Positions 7,983-17,207 are shown, counted from the first letter of the stretch. The stretch is 64,000 nt of DNA from Acinetobacter guillouiae CIP 63.46 (GCF_000368145.1 NZ_KB849287.1:179903-243902), one strand, 5' to 3'. Program-made: numbers and translations. The notes: generated from the sequence alone by a model not told the origin.

Positions 7983-9878
7983 TTAATTTTCGTCATCACG
8001 CATAATATTAATACGATCATGCTTGGCATGTGTGGTTTGAGCTTTTGCTGTGGGCCTTTCTAAGCCTGATTCATCCAAATCTGGAACATCTTTATATTGC
8101 TCAGGATTGTGGTTTTCAACTTGCGCATCGCTTTCAAACAGGTGCTCAAGCTCCGAAATAAAGTCCCGATAACTTTCAAAAAGCTTTTGCTCATCAGTAT
8201 AAATACGCTGTTGACGTGTTAACAGTTCTTCATCGTAGTTTCTAAATAGCTCAACACTATCATAAGCATCTTGTTTACTCATGCCCAGTTCACACAATGC
8301 TCGATAACCCATACCCAAGGACGTTAAATAGGTTTCACGCCAAATATGTTTAACTCCGACATCACGCAGGAGGTGCATGTGATAACGATCTCGTGCTCGA
8401 ACCAATAAGGTAAGGTTTGGATAATTGAGCAAAATATGTCGCGCAACATTCATTGAATCTTCAACATTATCAATTGCCAATACAAAAACCTTGGCCTGCT
8501 CAATTCCGGCTGCACGGAGTAAATCGGGTTGAGTCACATCGCCATAATACAAAGTACCACCATAGCGTCGAACAAAATCAATTTTTTGTAAATTATTATC
8601 AATGGCGGTAAAGGTAAAATGACGGATACGCGCCAAACGAGCAACAATTTGCCCTACACGACCAAAACCAGCAACAATAAGAGCAGGGTGTTCGTTGGGA
8701 ATCTCATCATATTTGGGCGCACTGTCTTTATTAATCAAGGGCAATACTTGTGTACTTACCAGCCAAAAGAAGATGGGGGTCAGTACCATGGATAAGGTCA
8801 CAATTAAGGTGATGGGCTCCATGATTGCTTCAGCCAGTACTTTTTCGCTTTTTGCCACGTTTAATACCACAAAGGCAAATTCACCCCCTTGGGCTAAACA
8901 GGTTGCGACCATTAAACTGTTGGTCCAACTCATTTTTTTATAACGTGCAATGGCTGCCATCACGATCATTTTGATCAGAATTAAACTGACTGCGCCACCA
9001 ATAATCAGTAATGGCATATCTGCAATTAACGAGATTTGTGTGGTCATTCCCACCGTCATAAAGAATAAACCGAGCAATAAACCTTTAAAGGGCGCAATAC
9101 TGGCTTCAAGTTCATGACGGAATTCAGAGTCAGCCAGAAGCACACCTGTTAAAAAAGCGCCTAAGGTTGTGCTGATCCCGAGTGTATCCATCAACAACAC
9201 CACACCTAGCACGATAAATAAGCCAACGGCTGTGATCAGTTCTGTTGCACCGCTTTTTGCCACAAAGCGGAAAAATGGTCGCATCACATAACGACTAAAC
9301 AGAAATAAACCCGTGAACGTGGCGATAATCGCAGCAAAGTAAGCAACGCCATGATGACTTGATTCGCTGCCTGCTAAGAGTGGGATGATGGCAAGTAAGG
9401 GAATCGCAGCAATATCCTGAAACAGTAAAATCGAAAAGGATTGTTGACCGTGTGTAGTATTGAGTTGTTGTTTTTCTTCTAAAAGCTGTAAAACAAAGGC
9501 AGTTGAAGAAAGTGCTAAGGCAAAACCAATCACAAAACTTGCAGGGAGTGATTGTTGAAAGATTAAATAGATGGTTCCCATCAGCACCAAACCAGTAACC
9601 CCTACCTGTAAACTTCCCATCACAAAAATGGATTGGCGCATTTCCCATAAACGCTGTGGGCGAAGTTCTAAACCAATCAGGAACATCAGTAAAATCACCC
9701 CAAATTCTGCAAGGTGCATGATTTCCTCTGGATCATTGGCAATGTTAAATGCGCTTGGACCCAGAAGTATTCCTGTAAATAAGTAACCCAGTACGGTGGC
9801 AATACCGAGTTTTTTCCCTAGAGGAACCAGAATTAATGCTGCACCAAGGAAGATGGTGATTTGGAGTAACAGTGACAT
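7983..9878 (-). CDS. CPA2 monovalent cation:proton antiporter (KefB/KefC type) with TrkA-N domain
   Basis: An inner-membrane antiporter, probably K+/H+. The N-terminal 380 residues hold about 12 hydrophobic segments, beginning at residue 1 (MSLLLQITIFLGAALILV), with the acidic and small-residue motifs GVILLMFLIGLELRP and TTLGAFLTGVLLADSEFRHE of the family. A cytoplasmic TrkA-N (RCK) domain begins near residue 396 with GFGRVG, a Rossmann nucleotide-binding loop. A charged tail of about 100 residues follows. The total of 631 residues fits KefB/KefC (about 600-620). E. coli Kef channels are gated by glutathione adducts, but no partner gene such as kefG or kefF is next to it. AAGGCAAGTGA precedes the ATG at 9878. 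Confidence 0.9.
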   Translation of the reverse strand: MSLLLQITIFLGAALILVPLGKKLGIATVLGYLFTGILLGPSAFNIANDPEEIMHLAEFGVILLMFLIGLELRPQRLWEMRQSIFVMGSLQVGVTGLVLMGTIYLIFQQSLPASFVIGFALALSSTAFVLQLLEEKQQLNTTHGQQSFSILLFQDIAAIPLLAIIPLLAGSESSHHGVAYFAAIIATFTGLFLFSRYVMRPFFRFVAKSGATELITAVGLFIVLGVVLLMDTLGISTTLGAFLTGVLLADSEFRHELEASIAPFKGLLLGLFFMTVGMTTQISLIADMPLLIIGGAVSLILIKMIVMAAIARYKKMSWTNSLMVATCLAQGGEFAFVVLNVAKSEKVLAEAIMEPITLIVTLSMVLTPIFFWLVSTQVLPLINKDSAPKYDEIPNEHPALIVAGFGRVGQIVARLARIRHFTFTAIDNNLQKIDFVRRYGGTLYYGDVTQPDLLRAAGIEQAKVFVLAIDNVEDSMNVARHILLNYPNLTLLVRARDRYHMHLLRDVGVKHIWRETYLTSLGMGYRALCELGMSKQDAYDSVELFRNYDEELLTRQQRIYTDEQKLFESYRDFISELEHLFESDAQVENHNPEQYKDVPDLDESGLERPTAKAQTTHAKHDRINIMRDDEN

Positions 9879-10269
9879 TCACTTGCCTTAAGTTTTTTTC
9901 TTTCTTTAGAAATTGTAGCGTGATTTTGTGATTGACTTGGAGATATTTATTAAGAAATTGTCTTTTTACCCAATAAAAATTTAAAAGTGATTAGCGAGGT
10001 AAAAACGAGAACTGATGTGTAAATAAAGACGTGATAATAAATTGTATTGAAAATCCATTGCTTTATATGGCAGTGGATTTTTGCATTTTTCTAAATGATC
10101 TCTTTTATGCTGATGATCATGGGCTTAAATGGAATACTATATTTTTCAATTTATTTAGAAAATCTTAATGGATAATAAATTTTATTTAAAAAATCAATTG
10201 AGAATAATTCTTATTCAAATGGCGGGCGTGATACAGTATTTCGTAGTTCAAGATTTACTGAGAATAAAA
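9879..10269. other. Spacer between antiporter and rhs genes
   Basis: About 390 AT-rich bases. It should contain the promoters of both divergent genes. A terminator-like hairpin at 10050-10081 points along the plus strand with no gene upstream of it. The reading frame of rhs is open through 10168-10269, but that stretch is unlikely to be translated (see the rhs entry). Confidence 0.5.
10050..10081 (+). terminator. Terminator-like hairpin with no upstream gene
   Basis: AAAATCCATTGC (10050-10061) pairs with GCAGTGGATTTT (10070-10081) with one T-G pair, followed by TTGCATTTTT. The upstream gene is on the other strand, so this could end an unannotated small RNA or be left over from rearrangement. 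Confidence 0.45.
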
Positions 10270-13200
10270 ATGAGAATATTTGCACTATTATTTTTTATAA
10301 TTTTTTTTCCAATCAAAACATTTGCTATATCTTTGGATGAATGCCAAATGGAATATGCAGCATGTAAGAGTGCTGGCGGATCCGAATGTAATATGTGGGA
10401 GCAAATAAAATCAGTATGTGAAGGTTATGGAAGCAGTTTAATTTCAGATTCTGGTGGAAGCGGAGGCGTAGGTCAATTACCAAGAATAGAAGTAGAGGCT
10501 ATAAGACCAAGTCCATTCCCTAGCATAAATGATCCTTGGCTTGGTGGTGGTACTTCTGGTGGAGGTGGTGGTTCTACGAGCACGGGTCCAACGTCTAGTT
10601 CTGAGGATACGGAGCTTGTTGTTCCTGCTTTTGAGGCAAGGGAATGTTCCGCAGATAGTACTTCTAATCCTATCGTGATTGCAACTGGGAAAAAAATCCA
10701 GCAGGAACTGGACTTTACAACGTCTGGTGAGATGCCTTTAGCGTTTATTCGCTATTATGATTCTTTTGCTACTGGCACTGCGAATTTTTCAGTCAATGGA
10801 AAATGGAGGCATAATTTTGATTATCGTTTAGCTATAGATCCTCAGGGAAAGAGAATTCGACAATTACCCAATGGTGAAAATTATTACTTAAATGAATTAA
10901 CACGTATTCAGAAATCTAATAACGAATTTATTGTTACCCTACCAGATGGTGGCGTTGAGACTTATACGCTCAATGGAAGATTACTTAGTAAAAAAAATGC
11001 TTATGGTATCGGTTGGGTACTTTCTTATGATGAAAATAAAAGATTAATTAAAGTCACACATACAAATGGAAAATCTATTAAGTTAATTTGGTATGCGGGT
11101 GAACTCTCAGAAGTGATAGATCCTGCTGGAAATATTTATTCATACCACCATAACTACCGCTCACTTTATCTAGTTTCTTATCCTAAAAATACAGGCTCAC
11201 GTACCTATCTTTATGGAGAAAATGGAGCTGACTCTTATCATATGCTGAGTGGGATATGGATAAATCGCAAGCCTTACAATAGCTATTATTTTAATGGAAA
11301 CAAAGCAGTTCAAAGTGGCCGGAGTGATGGTACACAAGTTGATAGGTTAACTTTTGCTGATAATTATACAATTGTTACCAATCCTTTAGGTGCAGTTATT
11401 AAATATATTTATACAGATAATAAAAAAAATAAACTGGCTAAAGTAGAAAGAAGTGGGGTAAATAACTGCCCGAATAGCAGTATGGAAAATACTTACGATA
11501 ACAATGGATATGTGATTTCCACCAAAGGCTGGAATGGCGTAGAGACACAATATCAGCGTGATCGTTTTGGTAGAGTCACTCAAGAAACTATAGGTATCCA
11601 AAATGGTAATGCTTCCAATGCGTATATCAAAAAATATAGCTACCTTGGAGAAACCAGTTTAATCACTCAAATTCAAATACTTGATGGGTCTAATCGTTTA
11701 ATTCGAGAGGAAACTTATAGCTATTATGCTGCCAATGAACCCGCTAAAAACCGCTTAAAAAGCTTCTCTGTCTGTGACCAAAACAGTTGTCGTACAGAAC
11801 AATACAGTTATACCTTCCACGCCAATACGATGCTGGCAACGATGGTCGTCACTAAAAGTGGAAAGGTCAGCCGTTATATGTATGACACGGCTGGAAATCT
11901 GATCGAGTTTAAGAATGCCTTGGGACAAACCGCGACATATAGTGATTATGATGCTTTGGGCAATGTGGGTAAAATTACTTCAGCCAATGGGCAAGACATT
12001 CAATACAGCTATGACAGCCGGGGGCGAGTAACCAGTGAAGCCTTAAAAAATTCACTGGCGAGGTATATCCAAACACGTTATGAATATGGAGCTTTTGGTC
12101 GTACCAAAACCATCTATCCAAATGGAATGGTTGAAAAAACGACCTATAACGATAATGGAACGATTGCCAGTATTAGTCATGGTACTGCCCGTAATGTCAT
12201 CAGCCAACAGAACTACAGTTATTCCAATTTGGGTGTCCTACAACGAGTAGAGTATCGTGAAGGTAATACTGTTCGTTACGCTCGAGTAAATGACCAAAAC
12301 CAGTTAGGTTGGATAACAGCCGACAAAGGTAATAATGGTCAGAACATTGCTCAGGAATATGATGGCAATGGCAATGTGATTAAACAAAGCAATGCACTGG
12401 GCCAGGTAAAAACCTTTAGCTATGATGCCATGGGGCGTTTACTTACAGAAGGTCAGCCAGATGGCTCAATTGTAAGATACACATGGGATTCCCTGGGTAA
12501 CTTAACCTCAGTCACTGATCCAGCTGGTAATACAACCACCTATAGCTATAACGGTTTCGGGGAAGTTCTTACCCAGAAGAGCCCAGCCACCGGTCAAACC
12601 AGCTACACTTATGACAATGATGGGAATCTCATCAGCTTGACCCGTGCCGATGGCAGTATCACCAATTATAACTATGATGCCTTGAATCGAAAAACTCAGG
12701 CCAGAACAGGTGATCAGGTTCAAGTCTGGCGTTATGATGATTGTACCAATGGCATTGGAAGATTATGTGCAACCTCAGATGGGATAACGGGTAAAGGCTA
12801 TGGTTATACCAAATCAGGCCAACTCACCGTTCAAGTGACTAAAATTGATGGTACAGAATACAATTATTACTGGTTATACGATGATTATGACCGTGTGTTT
12901 CAAGAAGGTCATGAACTAATATTTAATAGCGTGTATATATATGACGAACTGAATCGAGTCAAGGAGGTAATATTCAAATTCGATACAGATATTATCATAA
13001 CTGTGGTGAGTAATATTCTTTATGAACCCTATGGTGGAGTTAAAAGTTGGACCTATGGCAATGGTCTGACTGAAAAGCGCAGTTATGATCAGGATTATCG
13101 CTTGACTGGTATTCGTGGAAACTTACAAAACTATGATTACAGCTACAACAGCAATGACTGGATCACGCAAGTCAAAGATGTTGTAGACGATAGCAAGAGC

Positions 13201-14502
13201 CTTAGTCATGAATATGATGCGATGGGCCGTTTACTTGGTTCTAGTACAAATGTACAAGCACTAAGATGGGGCTACGATACGGGGTCGAACAGACTGAACC
13301 AGTCCAGTAATGCAGCACGTTATGAAATTTCTGCTGGAAATCAGCTTAAATCAATGACCACTGCTGCGGGTATACAATCGTATAGTTATGACACGCTTGG
13401 AAACTTAACTGCTCGTACAGGTCCGGTCGGGACAGCTAATTACAACTATGCTTATGATGGTTTTGGGCGTCTTAAAACAGTGAAATCAGGTGAAAGCGTT
13501 ACCCGTTATGATTATGATGTGGACAATCTTCGCAGTCGTAAAGTCAATGGTTCAGCCCGCACAGATTATATTTATACGCCTGATGGTCGTTTAACAGCAG
13601 AGACATGGCGAGTTGGTAGCATAGGCCGTTTCTATATCTGGTTAGGTGGCGAACCTATCGCTCTGTTCACAAGAGGTGATGTACATTTCATACACAATGA
13701 TCATTTGGGTCGGGCAGAATCAATTACTGCCCCAAATAAGTCGGTGGTGTGGAAGGCTTCTAACGGTAGTTTTGGGCGTACAGTGACGAATGAAACATTA
13801 GGTGTTTTTAATCTTGGATTCCCTGGGCAATATTATGATGCAGAGAGTACACTTTGGTATAACTGGAACCGTTATTATGATGCAAGTATAGGGCGTTATA
13901 CTCAGAGTGATCCGATTGGATTGGCTGGAGGTTTAAATACATATGCTTATGTAGAAAATAATCCGATTAATTTTATAGATGAGGATGGACTAAATCGCAG
14001 GCTTCCAAATCCCTCTGGTGGATCAGCTCTTATTAACTATCAAGCGGCGTCTTTAATAAATCAAATTCGACGTTATGATCCATCATTTAATTATTCAACA
14101 ATTAGTAATACTTACAGCCCAGCAAGATATAATAGAAGCAATATTAATGAGTTAACTGAAAAGCTACGTAATGCTCAAGCAGCAGGCCAATGTGGAAGTG
14201 GTGTCTCCAACCAAAGACAAACCAATCCTGTTGAAAAAATTTCTAATCTTAGACCAACTCATGGGCCAACAATGAGTAGAAATCAATTAGATAAATTGGC
14301 AAAAAGCATTAGGCGAGACGGTTTACAAGAACCACTTACTGTAACTAAACATAATGGTCAGTTATATATACTTGATGGTCATCATAGAGCAATTGCATCT
14401 CCACGAGCAGGGATATTTGAAGTGCCGATTAATAGAGTTGAGTTGCCATTTAGTCATTATAGGACCCCAGCAGATCTTATATACACACCAGGAGGTTACT
14501 AA
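10270..14502 (+). CDS. Secreted Rhs/YD-repeat polymorphic toxin with ParB-fold C-terminal domain
   Basis: A 1410-residue Rhs protein. A Sec signal peptide opens it (MRIFALLFFIIFFPIKTFA), which favours the ATG at 10270 over the in-frame ATG at 10168. Then come a Cys-bearing segment, Gly/Ser linkers (about residues 60-105), a DUF6531-like domain (SNPIVIATGKKIQQELDFTT), and YD repeats from about residue 320 to 1140 that should form the cocoon-like shell. The Rhs core follows (HNDHLGRAES, then GRYTQSDPIGLAGGLNTYAY), ending at DEDGL near residue 1240. The last 170 residues are unlike the rest. Within them, RPTHG (from 1328) and DGHHR (1369-1373) mark a ParB/sulfiredoxin-like nuclease fold, the probable toxin. 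No PAAR domain is present. The stop codon overlaps the start of the presumed immunity gene by one base. The C-terminal function is inferred. Confidence 0.88.
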   Translation: MRIFALLFFIIFFPIKTFAISLDECQMEYAACKSAGGSECNMWEQIKSVCEGYGSSLISDSGGSGGVGQLPRIEVEAIRPSPFPSINDPWLGGGTSGGGGGSTSTGPTSSSEDTELVVPAFEARECSADSTSNPIVIATGKKIQQELDFTTSGEMPLAFIRYYDSFATGTANFSVNGKWRHNFDYRLAIDPQGKRIRQLPNGENYYLNELTRIQKSNNEFIVTLPDGGVETYTLNGRLLSKKNAYGIGWVLSYDENKRLIKVTHTNGKSIKLIWYAGELSEVIDPAGNIYSYHHNYRSLYLVSYPKNTGSRTYLYGENGADSYHMLSGIWINRKPYNSYYFNGNKAVQSGRSDGTQVDRLTFADNYTIVTNPLGAVIKYIYTDNKKNKLAKVERSGVNNCPNSSMENTYDNNGYVISTKGWNGVETQYQRDRFGRVTQETIGIQNGNASNAYIKKYSYLGETSLITQIQILDGSNRLIREETYSYYAANEPAKNRLKSFSVCDQNSCRTEQYSYTFHANTMLATMVVTKSGKVSRYMYDTAGNLIEFKNALGQTATYSDYDALGNVGKITSANGQDIQYSYDSRGRVTSEALKNSLARYIQTRYEYGAFGRTKTIYPNGMVEKTTYNDNGTIASISHGTARNVISQQNYSYSNLGVLQRVEYREGNTVRYARVNDQNQLGWITADKGNNGQNIAQEYDGNGNVIKQSNALGQVKTFSYDAMGRLLTEGQPDGSIVRYTWDSLGNLTSVTDPAGNTTTYSYNGFGEVLTQKSPATGQTSYTYDNDGNLISLTRADGSITNYNYDALNRKTQARTGDQVQVWRYDDCTNGIGRLCATSDGITGKGYGYTKSGQLTVQVTKIDGTEYNYYWLYDDYDRVFQEGHELIFNSVYIYDELNRVKEVIFKFDTDIIITVVSNILYEPYGGVKSWTYGNGLTEKRSYDQDYRLTGIRGNLQNYDYSYNSNDWITQVKDVVDDSKSLSHEYDAMGRLLGSSTNVQALRWGYDTGSNRLNQSSNAARYEISAGNQLKSMTTAAGIQSYSYDTLGNLTARTGPVGTANYNYAYDGFGRLKTVKSGESVTRYDYDVDNLRSRKVNGSARTDYIYTPDGRLTAETWRVGSIGRFYIWLGGEPIALFTRGDVHFIHNDHLGRAESITAPNKSVVWKASNGSFGRTVTNETLGVFNLGFPGQYYDAESTLWYNWNRYYDASIGRYTQSDPIGLAGGLNTYAYVENNPINFIDEDGLNRRLPNPSGGSALINYQAASLINQIRRYDPSFNYSTISNTYSPARYNRSNINELTEKLRNAQAAGQCGSGVSNQRQTNPVEKISNLRPTHGPTMSRNQLDKLAKSIRRDGLQEPLTVTKHNGQLYILDGHHRAIASPRAGIFEVPINRVELPFSHYRTPADLIYTPGGY

Positions 14503-14894
14503 TGGATAGTAAAATTAATCCTATTTGGGCAGACATAATAGGTAGTAGAAATATTTTACTAAATAGAAGGATAAATGAGTGTGTTGCCCCTTCCCTTCGA
14601 GACGCAATAGATAATTTGTCATCTATTCCAGTTGAAAGTACGCGGAGGATATTTGATTTTTGTTTAAGAGAAGTACTATTGCAAATACAATCCTCAGATT
14701 TCTATAGTGCAGGTATGATTTTGAATTTGATACATAATCTACCTCTAACTATAGAAAAAGCAAAATCATGGGATGTTGATTACTTTTTATCCATTGAATT
14801 AAGTACTTTTTTGGAAAACTTCGAAATAATCATATCTGCTAGAAAAATAGTATTTTTTATCTGTGGAGAGCTAAGTCCTAAATATATTGAATAA
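14502..14894 (+). CDS. Probable immunity protein for the Rhs C-terminal toxin (copy A)
   Basis: A 130-residue protein with no signal peptide, of no family I recognise. Its ATG shares one base with the TAA of rhs, so the two are translationally coupled, and an AGGAGG lies just inside the end of rhs. Position directly after a variable Rhs toxin domain is the usual place for the cognate immunity gene. A close copy lies at 17299. Both share IIGSRNILLNRR near the start and end in CGELSPKYIE. The protein looks mostly helical, with amphipathic segments RRIFDFCLREVLLQI and SAGMILNLIHNLPL. Immunity function is inferred from position and duplication. Confidence 0.7.
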   Translation: MDSKINPIWADIIGSRNILLNRRINECVAPSLRDAIDNLSSIPVESTRRIFDFCLREVLLQIQSSDFYSAGMILNLIHNLPLTIEKAKSWDVDYFLSIELSTFLENFEIIISARKIVFFICGELSPKYIE

Positions 14895-14936
14895 AAAGTA
14901 TTGAATAGAATGACGAATATATAAAATATTAACAAA

Positions 14937-15233
14937 ATGCTTTTTGAAAAGAGCATCGTTATTAAAATGTATTTTGATTTTGAAGATTTTTCCTATAATT
15001 TAATTTTGGAAATAGGGTCGGATTTAGATGATACCAACCCTCTAATTATATTATTTAAAGATATCTCTAATTTTCAGATAAATAATTTTGGAGGAGGCCT
15101 TAATCAATTTATGTTTAGTCAAATAACTAAAAACAATGATGGTTTGGATAGAATAAAATACTCCTTTGAGGACAAGGATAGAGAAAAGGTGTTTTTTAAT
15201 TTTTATTCATTTGAAATTTTATTGCATTACTAG
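14937..15233 (+). CDS. Hypothetical small protein, possible orphan immunity protein
   Basis: A 98-residue, acidic, aromatic-rich protein that I do not recognise. The start is unsure: the ATG at 14937 has no ribosome site, and the ATG at 14967 (MYFDFEDFSYN) has GAAAAGAG about 14 bases upstream. No signal peptide or membrane segment is visible. The alternation of hydrophobic and charged residues (YNLILEIGSDL, ENKDREKVFFNFYSFEILL-like end) suggests a small beta-rich domain, as in several immunity families. It lies 42 bases after immunity copy A in AT-rich DNA unlike the flanking core genes. It may be an immunity gene left from an earlier toxin. Confidence 0.45.
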   Translation: MLFEKSIVIKMYFDFEDFSYNLILEIGSDLDDTNPLIILFKDISNFQINNFGGGLNQFMFSQITKNNDGLDRIKYSFEDKDREKVFFNFYSFEILLHY

Positions 15234-15264
15234 CTTAATTATTCTACAAGATTGAGGGGTAATA

Positions 15265-15690
15265 ATGGTAAAGAATAAATGGCTTAAATCATCATTAAGT
15301 TTATTTGTGATTCTAAGCTCTTCAGCTTGTAATAGGGCTCAGAATTTAGAGAATACATTTACATTCGAAACGGGAGTGGAAATTTTTGCCGAAGAAAATA
15401 AATGTGATGGAGGATACGAGAAAATTAAACCAACCATTACAAAAATAGATAATGAAAAGTCTTATTTAGTTTCATTAACAGATGTATTTTCATGTGCTGA
15501 AAATGAAAATGCTTATTTGACACTAAATGGTTTCCAGAAAGCTTCTTTAGTCATTTATGGAGAAAAGAAAAATAGGTGTGAATGTGCTAAATCGTTAAAA
15601 GTAAAAATTGATGCTAAAAGAATTGACACTGGAGATGTACTCTATATTGTAAGTGATAATGAGGTAATTGATCACCTCATAGTTCCTTAA
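15265..15690 (+). CDS. Hypothetical lipoprotein in the Rhs island
   Basis: A 141-residue protein with a type II signal peptide: basic MVKNKWLK, hydrophobic stretch, then lipobox SSAC with the lipid-carrying Cys at residue 22. The mature part has five further Cys (CDGG, SCAE, RCECA), so disulfides in the periplasm are likely. The ribosome site GAGGGG is 5 bases before the ATG, better than in its neighbours. I do not recognise the family. In this setting a periplasmic lipoprotein could be an immunity factor for a periplasm-acting toxin, but no toxin partner remains next to it. Confidence 0.6.
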   Translation: MVKNKWLKSSLSLFVILSSSACNRAQNLENTFTFETGVEIFAEENKCDGGYEKIKPTITKIDNEKSYLVSLTDVFSCAENENAYLTLNGFQKASLVIYGEKKNRCECAKSLKVKIDAKRIDTGDVLYIVSDNEVIDHLIVP

Positions 15691-15721
15691 AATTGAAATA
15701 AATAGAATTTGAGGGGAAAAA

Positions 15722-16207
15722 TTGTTAACTAAAAATAAATTACGCTTATTCTTGTTTTCTTTAATGATTGGTCTTCTTTTAATAGGATGTGTTTATTTAA
15801 TTTCTATATTTCATAAGTTATATTTTGTAGAGTCTAATCTATTAAAATTTAAAGTTGTGAATATATGTATGAGGTTGCCTAGTGAAAAAATACCGACTTA
15901 TTTATGGACCTCTATCGACTATGAGATTAAAGAAAATCAAGGTCTAGAACAGAATGAAAGAGTAGATTTTTATACTGCTATTTTGGTCACTTGTGGTGAT
16001 AAAATCTCAAGAAATCATGATCAAAGCTTAATTTTTTATGAAAGTGTAAAGTTAGAAGATACTGAATTATTAATCAATGACTTAAAAGAATTTATCAGTA
16101 GACATAGATCTAAAAACGTATCTGGAGATGAAATCCAAATGTTGGAAAATTGGGTAGAATATTTTGATGTTAAGCTAAAAGAGAGAAGTTATGATAAAGG
16201 AAAATAG
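15722..16207 (+). CDS. Hypothetical single-pass membrane protein, TTG start
   Basis: A 161-residue protein with one N-terminal membrane segment (about residues 8-30, LFLFSLMIGLLLIGCVYLIS) and a soluble, charged C-terminal part that should face the periplasm. The start is TTG at 15722: GAGGGG lies 6 bases upstream and the membrane segment would be lost with any later ATG. The upstream sequence closely resembles that of the preceding lipoprotein gene (GAGGGG, then A-rich). A Cys within the segment is not in a good lipobox. The family is not recognised; it is part of the small-gene cluster downstream of rhs. Confidence 0.5.
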   Translation: MLTKNKLRLFLFSLMIGLLLIGCVYLISIFHKLYFVESNLLKFKVVNICMRLPSEKIPTYLWTSIDYEIKENQGLEQNERVDFYTAILVTCGDKISRNHDQSLIFYESVKLEDTELLINDLKEFISRHRSKNVSGDEIQMLENWVEYFDVKLKERSYDKGK

Positions 16208-16378
16208 TTTTAATTATCTTAGATAGTGTTGAGAATGTAAGATTTAGTTTTCTCCAAAAGAAATATTATAAAAGATGTTGGGATTTAATCCATGAGGTTA
16301 CGACTTGTATTTGTTTATAGGCTCCAAAGGGACTGTTTTATAGTTTTCTATTCTTGTTGTTAATGTAAGGTTATAAAT

Positions 16379-16639
16379 ATGAAAAATTTTAAAATATTTC
16401 TATTTGCTATAATTTACCTCTTATTGGTTATCACAGCTTTCTATTTAGGAAGTGTACTAAACTCTTTTAGCTTAAACCTATGCTATTCAGAAGCAATGGC
16501 TTCTCTCTCTAGTCAATCCAAATCAATGATCAATTCAAATGATCAAAAAATGAAGCAGCAATTTGAATCGATGTTAAATAGTTTACCACTCAATGGATAT
16601 GAAACAGACTGTGAAAAGATTAGAAGGATTATTCACTAA
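16379..16639 (+). CDS. Hypothetical small membrane-anchored protein
   Basis: An 86-residue protein with a hydrophobic N-terminal segment (FKIFLFAIIYLLLVITAFYLG, residues 4-24) that is either an anchor or an uncleaved signal, followed by a Ser/Gln/Met-rich helical stretch. A single downstream Cys pair (Cys35 and Cys79) could form a disulfide. AAGG lies about 10 bases before the ATG. The family is not recognised. It lies in the same AT-rich cluster after rhs, with about 170 bases of plain AT-rich DNA before it. Confidence 0.45.
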   Translation: MKNFKIFLFAIIYLLLVITAFYLGSVLNSFSLNLCYSEAMASLSSQSKSMINSNDQKMKQQFESMLNSLPLNGYETDCEKIRRIIH

Positions 16640-16742
16640 TAGATTGAAATTATTTTAACAGTTAGATAGTGATATTTATTTATATAATCCAATTTGTGGA
16701 GCAATAGGTATGAGGGATAAGTGCAATAATAAGTGTAATTAA

Positions 16743-17207
16743 ATGGAGAAAATTTTGACAAATGATGAACTGATACAAAAAGTCCGTGAGCTTGTAAAAC
16801 AAGATGTTCCAGATTACGAACAAGCTTATAAACTATTAGACCTTGCATATAAATGAGGATCCCCAGAAGCAACTTACGCAATTGCAACATGGTATTTACA
16901 TGGTGGTCATTTTTTGGAACAAGATTATGTCAAAGGAACTGAATATCTAAAAAAAGCGGCAGAAATGAAATGGCCTGATGCAATGTATGATTTGGCTGTT
17001 AGTTATGAAAGAGGAGTATATGTTTCTAAAAATCAAAAAAAAGCGTTTTTATTATATTTACAATCAGCTTTAAGAGGCTCATCTGAAGCGGTTTATGAAG
17101 TTTCTAGATGCTATTATTTTGGTATCGGTACTAGAAAGAATAAAGTTCTTGGAGCTATTTGGTATGATCGAGCAGAAGATTTAGGATGTGTCCGAAATGA
17201 TGATTAA
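16743..17207 (+). pseudogene. Sel1-repeat protein gene interrupted by an in-frame TGA
   Basis: Read from the ATG at 16743, the frame gives a Sel1-like repeat protein of 154 codons: AYKLLDLAYK, a TGA at 16854-16856, then GSPEATYAIATWYLHGG, YLKKAAEMKWPDAMYDLAVSYERG and further repeats. The helical repeat pattern (A..G...A.Y.LA..Y..G) runs straight through the stop, so a single substitution broke an intact gene. A shorter product could start inside, at the ATG at 16914 or 16968 or at a GTG or TTG. Sel1 proteins are helical-repeat scaffolds and occur as immunity or partner proteins near Rhs and type VI genes. The reading may also reflect a sequencing error. Confidence 0.7.

Noticed and set aside
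10201-10220. Fur-box-like AT-rich sequence (GAGAATAATTCTTATTC)
   Set aside because: Only the central nine bases are palindromic; the match to the 19-base Fur consensus is poor.
10168-10269. N-terminal extension of the rhs frame from the ATG at 10168
   Set aside because: It would place 34 residues before a clean Sec signal peptide; the ATG at 10270 fits better.
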